A stretch of 64,000 nucleotides of DNA from Flavobacteriales bacterium UBA6693 (lineage in GTDB: Bacteria > Bacteroidota > Bacteroidia > Flavobacteriales > Weeksellaceae): positions 66,843-130,842 of the forward strand of contig DKJL01000006.1 of assembly GCA_002454815.1 (NCBI GenBank). Direction: 5' to 3'. Position 1 is the first letter of the stretch; each line of letters opens with the position of its first letter. The notes under the pieces are model-generated. The model had not been told where the DNA came from, did no database searches, and saw only the letters and a list, made by a program, of their open reading frames with translations. Of the stretch, positions 42,616 to 51,016 are shown one piece after another. Position numbers and translations under genes: made by a program.

Positions 42616-45600
42616 TTATTCAGACAAATTAATTTCTTCCCTTTTTAAAGGAACAATTTTCTCCTGTAAGTACTGGAAAATCACAAAGAGTATTGGAATC
42701 GCAATCAAGCCGAAGAATGTACCGATCAGCAAGCCGGAAGCTGCTCCTGTAGCAATCGACCGGTTTCCGACAGAACCGATGCCATTGGCAAATACCAGCG
42801 GAATCATACCAAAAATAAAGGCAAAAGAAGTCATCAGAATCGGACGTAGCCTTGCTTTCGCGGCATTGATGGCGGACATGGCAATCGTCTCACCATGATG
42901 GCGCCGCTGCACGGCAAATTCAACAATCAAAATTGCATTTTTGGCCAGCAAACCGATCAGCATGATGATAGCAATCTGGAAATAGATATTGTTTTCCAGA
43001 CCAAAAATCCTCTGGCCAAAAAAAGCACCAATTACTCCCAAAGGAAGTGAGAAAATCACTGAAAACGGCAACATATAACTCTCATATTGTGCGGCCAGAA
43101 TGAAGTACACAAAAAGAAAACTCAGCAAAAAGACGATATAAGTCTGCGAGCCGGCTTTCATTTCTTCCTTGGTAAGCCCGGTAAATTCGACATCATAATT
43201 CGCCGGCAGATTGTCCGCCGCCACTTGCTGGATCGCTGTAATAGCATCACCTGTGGAGAACCCCGGATTACTGGATCCGTTGATGGCTACTGACGTAAAC
43301 AGGTTATAACGCTCCAGCGACTGTGGACCAAAGCTTTTCTCTAAAGTTACAAACTGGGAGATGGGCGCCATGGCACCGGTGTTGGTTTTTACGAAAATAG
43401 AATTGAGGTTTTCCGGCGACTGTCTGTTTTCCGGCAGTGCCTGGATCATCACACGAAACTGCTTTCCGTATTTGGTAAAATCTGAGGAATAAATTCCGCC
43501 AATATAACCCTGCATGGTACTCAGAATATTGTTCAGCGATACGCCACTTTCTTTGGCGCGCGGAACATTAATGATCATTTGGAATTGCGGATAATTCGTA
43601 TTGAACGAAGTGGAAGCAAACTGAATTTCCGGTCTTTGCATTAAAGCGCCCACGAAATTCTGAGTTACTTTATTGAGTTCATTAATATCACCACCCGACT
43701 TGTCCAGCAAAACGGTAGAAAATCCGTCACTGGAACCGAAACCAGGCACACTTGGCGGTGAAAAGAAAATGATTTTTGCGTCAGGATATTTTGCGGTGAT
43801 ACCGAATAATCTGCCTGTAATCTCATCGATACTCTGTCCGTCGGCTTTGCCACGCTCGTCGAATGGTTTTAATTTAATAAAGGCCTGACCAACGTTAGAA
43901 CCCTGCCCGGACATAAAACCGCGACTCGCCGTAAAGGTAACGTTCTGCACGCCCGGAAGTTTGCGCGCTTCTTTCTGAAGATCTACCAGGATATTGTACG
44001 TTCTTTCCATCGATGCTCCCGGTGGAAGCTGCACGTCGGTAAACAGAATCCCGCGGTCTTCTTTAGGAATAAAGCCGGTCGGCATGGTAGAACTTGCCCA
44101 CCAAAAGGTAATCGCTCCTGCGGCAAAAATTATGAGCAGGCTCATCCATTTATGTCTTAAAAGAAATGTGAAGGACTGACCGTATCTTTTGGTTCCGGCA
44201 TTGAAGCCTGCATTAAATTTGGCAAAAAACTTTTGCATAAAATTCATGCTCGCATATTCTTTGGTGTGATGTGCAGGCGGTTTTAGGAACATCGCGCAAA
44301 GTACCGGGCTGAGCGTCAGTGCATTGACGGCTGAAATTAAAATTGCAATAATCAGCGTAATTCCAAACTGCTGATAAAACACACCGGTAGGACCGGTAAG
44401 GAAGGTGACAGGAATAAATACCGCAGCCATCACCAGCGTAATGGAAATAATCGCGCCGGTAATTTCGTCCATGGCTTCTACAGTCGCTTTTTTTGCATCG
44501 GTAATACCACTTTCCATTTTGGCGTGCACCGCTTCCACCACCACAATTGCATCATCCACCACGATTCCGATGGCGAGTACCAATGCGAAAAGCGTGAGTA
44601 AGTTGATGGAATATCCAAAGAGATTAAGGAAAAAGAAAGTACCGACGATAGAAACAGGAACCGCGATTGCCGGAATTAAAGTCGATCTGAAATCCTGCAG
44701 GAAAATAAACACCACCAGGAAAACCAGTACAAAAGCTTCCAGCAACGTGGTGATCACCTTGGAAACGGACGCTTCCAAAAACTCATTCGTATCAAAGTTA
44801 ATATTGTACCCGATGCCTTCCGGCAACGTTTTTTCGGTTTCCTTCAATAATGCTTTTATATTGGTAATAATTTCCTGCGCATTGGAGCCCGGCGTTTGGA
44901 AGATCCCCATACTGATGGAGCGGTTTCCGTCGCTTTCACCGATTCCTGCGTAGGACTGGGCTTCGAGTTTAATTTCTGCAACGTCTTTTAAACGCAGAAA
45001 TTCGCCGTTGCCCAAAGCGCGCAGTACCACATTCTCAAACTCTTCAACTTCGTTATACTTTCCTTTGTAGGTAATGATATACTGAAATGAACTACCGCTG
45101 TTTTCGCCCAATGCGCCGGCAGCGGCTTCTCGGGACTGTTCGTTAATCGCTGCGGAAACTTCAGTCGGTTCTAATCCATAGGCGGCCATTTTAGCGGGAT
45201 CCAGCCAAACTCTCATCGAATAGTTTTTACCGCCGAATGCCTGTGCGTCACCCACACCATTTACCCTTTTCAGTTCGGGAATGATATTGATATTCATGTA
45301 ATTCTGCAGCCAGACTTCATCCAGATTAGGATTGGAAGTATAGAAACTCAGGAACATCAGGGCGCTGGTCTGTTGCTTATTGACCTGCACTCCGGAGCGT
45401 GTCACCTCTGAAGGCAAAAGCGGAATGGCGCGCTGTACCTGATTCTGGACGTTCACTGCTGCGATGTCGGGATCAATTCCCTGTTTAAAGAAAATCTGAA
45501 TGGAGGCCGAACCATTATTACCGGCAGACGAAGAAATATAATCCATCCCTTCCACACCATTGACCTGTTCTTCGATGGGGATAATGACACTGTTCATCAC

Positions 45601-45768
45601 CGTCTGTGCATTGGCACCGGTGTAGTTCGCCGAAATTCTCACCGTCGGCGGCGCGATGTCGGGATACTGCGTGACCGGAAGTGAAATAAGTCCCAGAATT
45701 CCCAGCACGACAATCATGATGGAAATTACGGTAGATAAAACCGGTCTGTTTATAAATTTTTTAATCAT
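42616..45768 (-). CDS. RND efflux pump inner-membrane subunit (AcrB/HAE1 family)
   Basis: A 1050-residue HAE1-type pump, normal length, 12 helices and two large periplasmic loops. The start MIKKFINRPVLSTVISI and TQYPDIAPPTVRISANYTGA are typical. Proton-relay aspartates lie in LALVLAIGIVVDDAIVVVE, and the helix-10 Lys is in MLIGLLAKNAILIVEFA. It drives drug or lipid efflux by proton motive force. The start is 1 nt after the adaptor stop. Substrate range is not predictable. Confidence 0.95.
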   Translation of the reverse strand: MIKKFINRPVLSTVISIMIVVLGILGLISLPVTQYPDIAPPTVRISANYTGANAQTVMNSVIIPIEEQVNGVEGMDYISSSAGNNGSASIQIFFKQGIDPDIAAVNVQNQVQRAIPLLPSEVTRSGVQVNKQQTSALMFLSFYTSNPNLDEVWLQNYMNINIIPELKRVNGVGDAQAFGGKNYSMRVWLDPAKMAAYGLEPTEVSAAINEQSREAAAGALGENSGSSFQYIITYKGKYNEVEEFENVVLRALGNGEFLRLKDVAEIKLEAQSYAGIGESDGNRSISMGIFQTPGSNAQEIITNIKALLKETEKTLPEGIGYNINFDTNEFLEASVSKVITTLLEAFVLVFLVVFIFLQDFRSTLIPAIAVPVSIVGTFFFLNLFGYSINLLTLFALVLAIGIVVDDAIVVVEAVHAKMESGITDAKKATVEAMDEITGAIISITLVMAAVFIPVTFLTGPTGVFYQQFGITLIIAILISAVNALTLSPVLCAMFLKPPAHHTKEYASMNFMQKFFAKFNAGFNAGTKRYGQSFTFLLRHKWMSLLIIFAAGAITFWWASSTMPTGFIPKEDRGILFTDVQLPPGASMERTYNILVDLQKEARKLPGVQNVTFTASRGFMSGQGSNVGQAFIKLKPFDERGKADGQSIDEITGRLFGITAKYPDAKIIFFSPPSVPGFGSSDGFSTVLLDKSGGDINELNKVTQNFVGALMQRPEIQFASTSFNTNYPQFQMIINVPRAKESGVSLNNILSTMQGYIGGIYSSDFTKYGKQFRVMIQALPENRQSPENLNSIFVKTNTGAMAPISQFVTLEKSFGPQSLERYNLFTSVAINGSSNPGFSTGDAITAIQQVAADNLPANYDVEFTGLTKEEMKAGSQTYIVFLLSFLFVYFILAAQYESYMLPFSVIFSLPLGVIGAFFGQRIFGLENNIYFQIAIIMLIGLLAKNAILIVEFAVQRRHHGETIAMSAINAAKARLRPILMTSFAFIFGMIPLVFANGIGSVGNRSIATGAASGLLIGTFFGLIAIPILFVIFQYLQEKIVPLKREEINLSE

Positions 45769-45769
45769 T

Positions 45770-46999
45770 TTAGAAAATCGGTTTTATAGCATCAATAATA
45801 TCGTCGAACTTTTTGGGCTGCGATTTTACAGGGGTTCCGGTGCGCAAAGAGCCAACGCCTTCTGCCACTACGATCTCACCTTTCGCCGCACCTTCTTTAA
45901 TGATGACCATATTGTTTACACGGTCCACGACGGAAATCACATTGCTTTTAGCGGTATCCTGCTCTACTTTGTAGATATAAACCAAACCCTGCTGCTCGTA
46001 GGTAGCGCTTTCCGGCACCACCAACGCATTATCATAGGCAATCGGGATGCGGATCGTTCCGCTGTTTCCGTTACTGAGCAGTTTATCGGGATTCGGGAAC
46101 GAAACACGGAACTGGATACTTCCCGTTGTAGGATCAATCTGTCCGGTCACCGCCTTAATGGTTCCTTTCTGACCATAAATTTCCTTGTTGGCCAGCACCA
46201 GTTCTACCGGCGGCATATTGCGTATTTTCTCCGGCATGGTAGCACCAGGCGAATTTTTCAGAAAATCGAGGTATTCTTTTTCATTCATCGAGAAATAGGC
46301 GTAGAGTTCACTCGTATCGGACACTGTGGTAATCGCCATCGGATCGCCCGGACCCACAAGACTACCGTTTCGGAAATTAATCTTGCCTACCACACCGGAA
46401 ATAGGCGCACGGATAACGGCATAATTAATATTTTCCTGAACGCCCTGGAAGTTAGCCTGCGCCTGCGCTACGCCGGCACTTGCCTGCTGTCTGGCCGCGA
46501 TAGCCTGAGAAACCTGAGCCTGCGCGCGAGCTAAGTTAGCCTGCGCAGTTTGCAACTGTACATTGCTGATAATATTTTTTTCCACCAGCGGACGAAGTTT
46601 GTCCACCTCCACTTTGGCGGCATTTACGGCAGACTGGGCTGCTTTTACATTCGCATCAGATGCTGCAACATTGCTCCGGGCAGCGCCTACACCTGCTTTG
46701 GCAGCATTAGCGGACTGGCTGAGCGAGTTGGTCTCCAGGCGAAAAAGCGGTTGTCCTTTAGAAACATATTGACCTTCATCTACCAACACCTGCGTGATGT
46801 AGCCCTGCATTTTGGCACGCACCTCGTTATTCACGCGGCCTTCGATGCTGGCGGGGAAAGTGCTATAACCTACCACGTTGCGGTTTTCTACCGCTACGGT
46901 TGCTACGACTTTTGGGCCCTGCGGGGGTTTTTCCTCCTTTTTGGTGCAGGCTGTCACCGAAAAAACAGCCAGTGACAACAAAATCAATTTATTTCTCAT
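45770..46999 (-). CDS. RND efflux periplasmic adaptor (membrane fusion protein)
   Basis: A 409-residue lipoprotein (FSVTAC). The order is beta-barrel/lipoyl half (VRAKMQGYITQVLVDEGQYVSKGQPLFRLE), an extended Ala/Gln-rich coiled-coil hairpin (residues ~95-165), the second lipoyl half (YAVIRAPISGVVGKINFRNGSLV) and membrane-proximal domains. It bridges pump and outer-membrane factor. First structural gene of the operon, 65 nt after the regulator stop. Confidence 0.94.
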   Translation of the reverse strand: MRNKLILLSLAVFSVTACTKKEEKPPQGPKVVATVAVENRNVVGYSTFPASIEGRVNNEVRAKMQGYITQVLVDEGQYVSKGQPLFRLETNSLSQSANAAKAGVGAARSNVAASDANVKAAQSAVNAAKVEVDKLRPLVEKNIISNVQLQTAQANLARAQAQVSQAIAARQQASAGVAQAQANFQGVQENINYAVIRAPISGVVGKINFRNGSLVGPGDPMAITTVSDTSELYAYFSMNEKEYLDFLKNSPGATMPEKIRNMPPVELVLANKEIYGQKGTIKAVTGQIDPTTGSIQFRVSFPNPDKLLSNGNSGTIRIPIAYDNALVVPESATYEQQGLVYIYKVEQDTAKSNVISVVDRVNNMVIIKEGAAKGEIVVAEGVGSLRTGTPVKSQPKKFDDIIDAIKPIF

Positions 47000-47064
47000 A
47001 ATATATCTTTTAATCGTTCAGTTTCTTTTTAAACGTGCGTGTCGTGAATTCTACAAATACTACT

Positions 47065-47511
47065 TTATAAGTCTTCTAAAGTTTCCCGGATGTGGGAAAT
47101 GCTTTTTTTGAACAGATTGCTGTAAACTTCAAAACGGCGCAACTCTTCGGCAGACATTGGCCCGCGAAACTCTTTCAGCTGGTGCAGGATTTCCGATTCG
47201 CGCTGCATTTTTTCGATAATTTCCTCGAAACGGATGCGCATGTACTTTTCGTTGAGCACAAAAAATCGTTTCCGTTCATCGATCTTACTAAAGTCGCTGA
47301 TGATGTTGAGGTTCAGCAGCAGGTTCAGGTTGGAAGAAACAGAACTTTTGCTGGCGGCAAAAATATCGACAAATTGGTCGAAGGACGCTCCTCTGCGCTC
47401 AAAATCAAAAATTAAGTACGCGTAAATTTTCGCAGCAAGCGGTGGAAGCTGAAAAGCAGCACCATAAAATTTCACCATGTCGCGGAACAATTCCCTGTCG
47501 ATTTCAATCAT
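47065..47511 (-). CDS. GbsR/MarR-like transcriptional regulator
   Basis: A 148-residue winged-helix protein. LPPLAAKIYAYLIFDFERRGASFDQFVDIFAASKSSVSSNLNLLLNL is a GbsR/MarR-type HTH, followed by a wing (SKIDERKRFFVLNEKYM) and a C-terminal coiled-coil dimerisation helix. Placement immediately before the efflux genes and same orientation indicate a local, probably autoregulated, repressor whose ligand may be a pump substrate. Confidence 0.85.
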   Translation of the reverse strand: MIEIDRELFRDMVKFYGAAFQLPPLAAKIYAYLIFDFERRGASFDQFVDIFAASKSSVSSNLNLLLNLNIISDFSKIDERKRFFVLNEKYMRIRFEEIIEKMQRESEILHQLKEFRGPMSAEELRRFEVYSNLFKKSISHIRETLEDL

Positions 47512-47528
47512 CCTGAATTTCGTTGCGT

Positions 47529-47556
47529 CAAAAATACAATTTTAGTTCTGAACCAA
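47529..47556 (-). promoter_or_regulatory. Promoter of the regulator-efflux operon (TTG-N17-TATTTTTG on minus strand)
   Basis: The plus strand reads CAAAAATA at 47529-47536 and CAA at 47554-47556; 18 nt before the regulator start. Confidence 0.55.
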
Positions 47557-47678
47557 TCGAACCTGACATTGATTTTGGCAATCTTTAAGATTTTTGAGGT
47601 TCATATTTAACGGTTATTAGAGATAATTTGGTAAAAAAAATCCAGTCTACGGCAATGATGAGATCAGATTAAATTCAT

Positions 47679-47686
47679 TATTTTTG
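47679..47686 (+). promoter_or_regulatory. -7 element TATTTTTG, leaderless start of the SUI1 gene
   Basis: Ends 5 nt before the ATG at 47691. Confidence 0.6.
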
Positions 47687-47690
47687 TTTG

Positions 47691-48014
47691 ATGGATTTGA
47701 GAGATCAGCTGAAGAATATGTTCCCGGATCATGAGGAACAGGATTTTGAAATGCCTCAGGAAGCATTTGTGCAGAAGGAACCGCTTGTCTGCAAATTTGA
47801 AAAAAAAGGACGTCACGGAAAGCCGGTGACGCTGATTGAAGGTTTTGAAGGTCCTGACGAGGAACTGAAAACGATTTCTAAAAAAATAAAAAGCACGCTG
47901 GGTATCGGGGGCTCGACAAAAGAAGGAACCCTCATCATCCAAGGTGATAACCGCGAAAAAATTATGACGATCCTGCAGGAAATGGGCTATAAAACGAAAC
48001 GTGTTGGAGGCTAA
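47691..48014 (+). CDS. SUI1/eIF1-like translation factor (YciH family)
   Basis: A 107-residue protein whose C-terminal ~80 residues are the SUI1 fold (KGRHGKPVTLIEGFEG, LKTISKKIKSTLGIGGSTKEGTLIIQGDNREKIMTIL). It is the bacterial relative of eukaryotic initiation factor 1 and in E. coli (YciH) can influence start-site fidelity under stress. The start is the ATG at 47691; the TTG 3 nt upstream is in the promoter spacer. Its own message is predicted leaderless. Confidence 0.92.
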   Translation: MDLRDQLKNMFPDHEEQDFEMPQEAFVQKEPLVCKFEKKGRHGKPVTLIEGFEGPDEELKTISKKIKSTLGIGGSTKEGTLIIQGDNREKIMTILQEMGYKTKRVGG

Positions 48015-48020
48015 GTTTTC

Positions 48021-48110
48021 TTTAATCGCACTGTCCCGCAGCCCGACTTGAGTGGAGCTCTCCGCCGCCGCGGCGGAAGCGGGAACGGAAGGCGGGATTG
48101 CCTGCCCAAA
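48021..48110. repeat. GC-rich intergenic palindromic element
   Basis: A GC-rich island in an AT-rich spacer. TCCGCCGC (48061-48068) and GCGGCGGA (48070-48077) form a near-perfect palindrome, flanked by GCCCGACTTGAGTGGAGC and GGAACGGAAGGCGGGA. Similar in character to the island at 3065-3215, and probably a repeated element of the genome. Confidence 0.45.
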
Positions 48111-48137
48111 TAAAAGAAATTACAAAAATAAAATAGT

Positions 48138-48992
48138 ATGTTGAATAAATTAGCCTCGTCTGAGCTGGTGCTTAACGACGACGGAAGCGTCTATCATCTA
48201 AATCTGTTGCCCGAGCATATTGCGCCAAAAGTTTTATTGGTCGGCGATCCGGACCGTGTACCGAAAGTTTCGAAATATTTTGACACCATTGAGGTACGCA
48301 GAAACAAGCGCGAATTTTACACGCACACCGGCACGTTGCGCGGCGAAAGAATTACAGTAATGTCTACGGGAATCGGCACGGAAAACATCGATATCGTGAT
48401 GAATGAACTCGATGCGCTGGTGAATATCGACCTGAAAAACAAGGAGTTTAAAACGGAGCACACGGCGCTGGAATTATTCCGGATGGGCACCTGCGGCAGC
48501 GTAAATCCTGAGATTGAGGTCGACCAAATGCTGGTGACAGAAAATGTGGTGGGGCTGGACGGGCTGCTGCATTTTTATCAGGACTATGATTTTGAAAATG
48601 AGTTTTCCCGAAATTTTATGGAGAAATTCCCGTACGAAAAAATTAAGCCGATGCTGTATTTTTCGGACTGGACGGCCGGAATGGGCGACTATTACAAAGA
48701 CGCGAAATACCACGGAAATACAGCGACGTTCCCCGGATTCTACGCGCCACAGGGGCGCCAGCTGCGTCTGAAAGCAATCGACGATCAGTTTCTGGAAACG
48801 CTGAATGATCTGGGCGTTTCAAATTTTGAAATGGAAACCTCCGCGATCTACGGCCTTTCGAAACTGCTGGGTCACAAAGCCATCACGGTAAACGCGGTGA
48901 TCGCGAACCGCCGGCGCGGCGAGTTTTCGGCTGACCATCATGCCTCGGAAAAGAATATGATCGAGTGGGTTTTGGAACGCGTTATTCAATAA
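48138..48992 (+). CDS. Nucleoside phosphorylase (uridine phosphorylase-like)
   Basis: A 284-residue PNP/UDP-family enzyme. It has the phosphate-binding VGDPDRVPKVSKYFD, the substrate loop MSTGIGTENIDIVMNELDAL, LFRMGTCGSVN and the ribose/base site FEMETSAIYGLSKLLGHKA. It splits a nucleoside with phosphate to base and ribose-1-phosphate in salvage. Overall arrangement favours uridine phosphorylase, though base preference is inferred. It is preceded by a GC-rich repeat and ends at a strong terminator. Confidence 0.88.
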   Translation: MLNKLASSELVLNDDGSVYHLNLLPEHIAPKVLLVGDPDRVPKVSKYFDTIEVRRNKREFYTHTGTLRGERITVMSTGIGTENIDIVMNELDALVNIDLKNKEFKTEHTALELFRMGTCGSVNPEIEVDQMLVTENVVGLDGLLHFYQDYDFENEFSRNFMEKFPYEKIKPMLYFSDWTAGMGDYYKDAKYHGNTATFPGFYAPQGRQLRLKAIDDQFLETLNDLGVSNFEMETSAIYGLSKLLGHKAITVNAVIANRRRGEFSADHHASEKNMIEWVLERVIQ

Positions 48993-49002
48993 TTCACAAT
49001 AC

Positions 49003-49034
49003 AATTGCCGGAGTTCGCTTCGGCAATTTTTTTT
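49003..49034. terminator. Terminator between nucleoside phosphorylase gene and tag
   Basis: AATTGCCG pairs with CGGCAATT with an inner AG/CT pair, followed by T8 on the plus strand; it borders the convergent tag stop codon. Confidence 0.85.
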
Positions 49035-49590
49035 AAAGTTCCGTTTTGCAATGACAGTTGATGACGTGATCATTCACCAAACCCATTGCCTGTAAATAGG
49101 CGTAAACAGTGGTAGAACCGAGGAATTTGAAGCCGCGCTTTTTAAAATCTTTTGCCACTACATCGGAAAGTGGTGTGCTGGCCGGCACCTGCTGTGCATT
49201 TTCCGGGTAATTGATAATTGGATGTCCGTCGATAAAATTCCAGATATAGGCTGAGAAAGAATTAAATTCCTGCTGAATTTCCTCAAAGCGCTGCGCGTTA
49301 TTAATTGCGGCTAAAATCTTGAGCCGGTTGCGGATAATTCCGCTATCATGGAGCAGACGATCGATATCGGAATTGGTGTATTGGCTTATTTTTCTGTAAT
49401 TAAAATCATCAAACGCGAGCCGGAAATTTTCTCTTTTCCTGAGAATGGTATGCCACGATAGACCTGCCTGGAAACTTTCGAGAACCAGAAATTCGAACAA
49501 CTTTCGATCTTCAAATACCGGCACGCCCCACTCTTCGTCGTGGTAAGCGCGGTATAAATCGTCGACCTCGGCCCAGGCGCATCTTTTCAT
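49033..49590 (-). CDS. tag: DNA-3-methyladenine glycosylase I
   Basis: A 185-residue HhH-superfamily glycosylase removing 3-methyladenine. The start MKRCAWAEVDDLYRAYHDEEWGVP contains the family zinc-snap cysteine and Trp. LFEFLVLESFQAGLSWHTIL, DFKKRGFKFLGSTTVYAYLQA and the terminal zinc ligands in VNDHVINCHC follow. I start at 49590 (MKRCAW), since the ten codons upstream are not conserved in the family. Confidence 0.94.
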   Translation of the reverse strand: MKRCAWAEVDDLYRAYHDEEWGVPVFEDRKLFEFLVLESFQAGLSWHTILRKRENFRLAFDDFNYRKISQYTNSDIDRLLHDSGIIRNRLKILAAINNAQRFEEIQQEFNSFSAYIWNFIDGHPIINYPENAQQVPASTPLSDVVAKDFKKRGFKFLGSTTVYAYLQAMGLVNDHVINCHCKTEL

Positions 49591-49683
49591 AATGATTTTT
49601 TGAAAGGTAAAATTAAACAATCGTCCGGCGCCGGTTTTTGGTTTGGCAAATCATTAAGAAATATTTAACATAACGTTAGATAA

Positions 49684-49702
49684 TTGGGGAATAGATATTG
49701 CA
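49684..49702 (+). promoter_or_regulatory. Possible sigma-54-like element upstream of the small stress protein
   Basis: GG (49688-49689) and GC (49700-49701) are spaced by exactly 10 bp, with a good -12 box (ATTGCA) and a weak -24 box. No TAnnTTTG element is present before this gene. Confidence 0.3.
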
Positions 49703-49747
49703 ACTTACTAAACATTAAATTACATTCATTAAAAACAATTTATTATT

Positions 49748-50047
49748 ATGGACAGACAAGATTATAACAAGGCGGAAAGAACAGTAGACGATGCAAAATG
49801 GACGGTAAATGACTATGCCGACCGTGCAAAAGACTACATCCGCGATGAAAAAAGAAGAAATGCAACTCCGACTCAGGAAGGCTGGATGGAAAGAGCCAAG
49901 GATAATATTGGAGATGCATGGGAAGATACCAAAGATGCCGTTTCCAGCGCTTGGGAAAAAACCAAAGACTGGACCGATGATGCTTGGGAAGAAACAAAAG
50001 ATGCCGCAGAAGATGGAAAAGCAGAAGTAAGAAAAGCGACCAACTAG
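49748..50047 (+). CDS. Small hydrophilic stress-type (LEA/CsbD-like) protein
   Basis: A 99-residue, highly charged and Trp/Lys/Asp-rich protein without membrane segment. It has imperfect helix repeats of the form W-x-x-T-K-D (DAWEDTKDAVSSAWEKTKDW, TDDAWEETKDAAEDGKAE), resembling LEA-like or CsbD/YtxH-associated stress proteins. Function is unknown. A terminator follows. Confidence 0.75.
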   Translation: MDRQDYNKAERTVDDAKWTVNDYADRAKDYIRDEKRRNATPTQEGWMERAKDNIGDAWEDTKDAVSSAWEKTKDWTDDAWEETKDAAEDGKAEVRKATN

Positions 50048-50071
50048 GCAGTAAATACTCTAAAATAACCG

Positions 50072-50097
50072 AACCGTATTTTTATACGGTTTTTTTT
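50072..50097 (+). terminator. Rho-independent terminator
   Basis: AACCGTAT-TTTT-ATACGGTT hairpin followed by a T-run, 25 nt after the stop of the small stress protein. Confidence 0.9.
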
Positions 50098-50123
50098 GTG
50101 GACAGCTGAACAAAATATTTTTC

Positions 50124-50131
50124 TACATTTG
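50124..50131 (+). promoter_or_regulatory. -7 element TACATTTG of fabI
   Basis: TAnnTTTG match 21 nt before the ATG at 50152. Confidence 0.5.
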
Positions 50132-50151
50132 TCTTAATTAAATTTAAAATT

Positions 50152-50967
50152 ATGTCATACGGATTATTGAAAGGAAAGAAAGGAATTATCTTTGGAGCGC
50201 TGAACGAGCAGTCGATCGCGTGGAAAGTTGCAGAACTCTGCCACGAGGAAGGCGCAGAATTTATTCTTTCCAATGCTCCGATAGCCATGCGTATGGGCGA
50301 AATTGATGAGCTCGCAAAAAAAACCAACTCCGATGTGGTGGCGGCCGACGCTACTTCCGTGGAGGATCTTGAAAAACTCTTCGCACACGCGCAGGAAAAA
50401 TATGGCAAAATCGATTTTATCCTCCATTCCATTGGGATGTCCGTAAACATCAGAAAAGGTAAATCCTATACGGATTTGAATTACGACTTCCTGGAAAAAG
50501 GCTGGGATGTCTCTTCAGTTTCCTTTCATAAAGTCATGAAGGCTGCCTGGGATAAGGACATTATGAATGAATGGGGTTCGATTTTAGCACTAACCTATAT
50601 CGCGGCACAAAGAACTTTCCCAAATTACGGCGATATGGCCGATAACAAATCCTATCTGGAAAGTATCGCAAGAAGTTTCGGATATTATTGGGGCGAAAGA
50701 AAAGTTCGTGTAAACACCATTTCACAGTCTCCGGTAATGACCAAAGCCGGCGCCGGTGTGAAGGGCATCAGCGGCTTTTTTAACTTTGCCGACAGCATGT
50801 CCCCACTTGGAAACGCTGATGCTACGGACTGCGCCAACTATTGCGTAAGCCTGTTCTCGGACCTTACCCGTAAAGTAACAATGCAGAATCTCTTCCACGA
50901 TGGAGGATTTAGCAACACCGGAGTATCACAGAAAATTGTAGATAAATTCGACGATTTCGAAGGATAA
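50152..50967 (+). CDS. fabI: Enoyl-[acyl-carrier-protein] reductase (NADH) FabI
   Basis: A 271-residue short-chain dehydrogenase fold catalysing the last step of fatty acid elongation. LLKGKKGIIFGALNEQSIAWKVA binds NADH (a FabI-type dispersed glycine motif), and the catalytic Tyr-x6-Lys is NYGDMADNKS. VRVNTISQSPVMTKAGAGVKGI forms the substrate loop. It is monocistronic. No FabK or FabV is seen nearby; by family knowledge FabI is the usual triclosan-sensitive enzyme. Confidence 0.95.
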   Translation: MSYGLLKGKKGIIFGALNEQSIAWKVAELCHEEGAEFILSNAPIAMRMGEIDELAKKTNSDVVAADATSVEDLEKLFAHAQEKYGKIDFILHSIGMSVNIRKGKSYTDLNYDFLEKGWDVSSVSFHKVMKAAWDKDIMNEWGSILALTYIAAQRTFPNYGDMADNKSYLESIARSFGYYWGERKVRVNTISQSPVMTKAGAGVKGISGFFNFADSMSPLGNADATDCANYCVSLFSDLTRKVTMQNLFHDGGFSNTGVSQKIVDKFDDFEG

Positions 50968-50982
50968 AATTCAATACCAACT

Positions 50983-51016
50983 AAAAACTTCCGCCTTGTA
51001 AAAAGCGGAAGTTTTT
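50983..51016. terminator. Bidirectional terminator between fabI and the M28 peptidase gene
   Basis: AAAAACTTCCGC (50983-50994) pairs with GCGGAAGTTTTT (51005-51016), with A and T tracts for both strands; convergent genes on either side. Confidence 0.9.

Noticed and set aside
45656..46534. A 292-codon plus-strand frame
   Set aside because: It is antisense to the RND adaptor and pump genes and has no family features.
41178..46999. RND operon as an acquired resistance island
   Set aside because: Composition matches neighbours, no mobile element is nearby, and such pumps are ordinary chromosomal genes in Flavobacteria.
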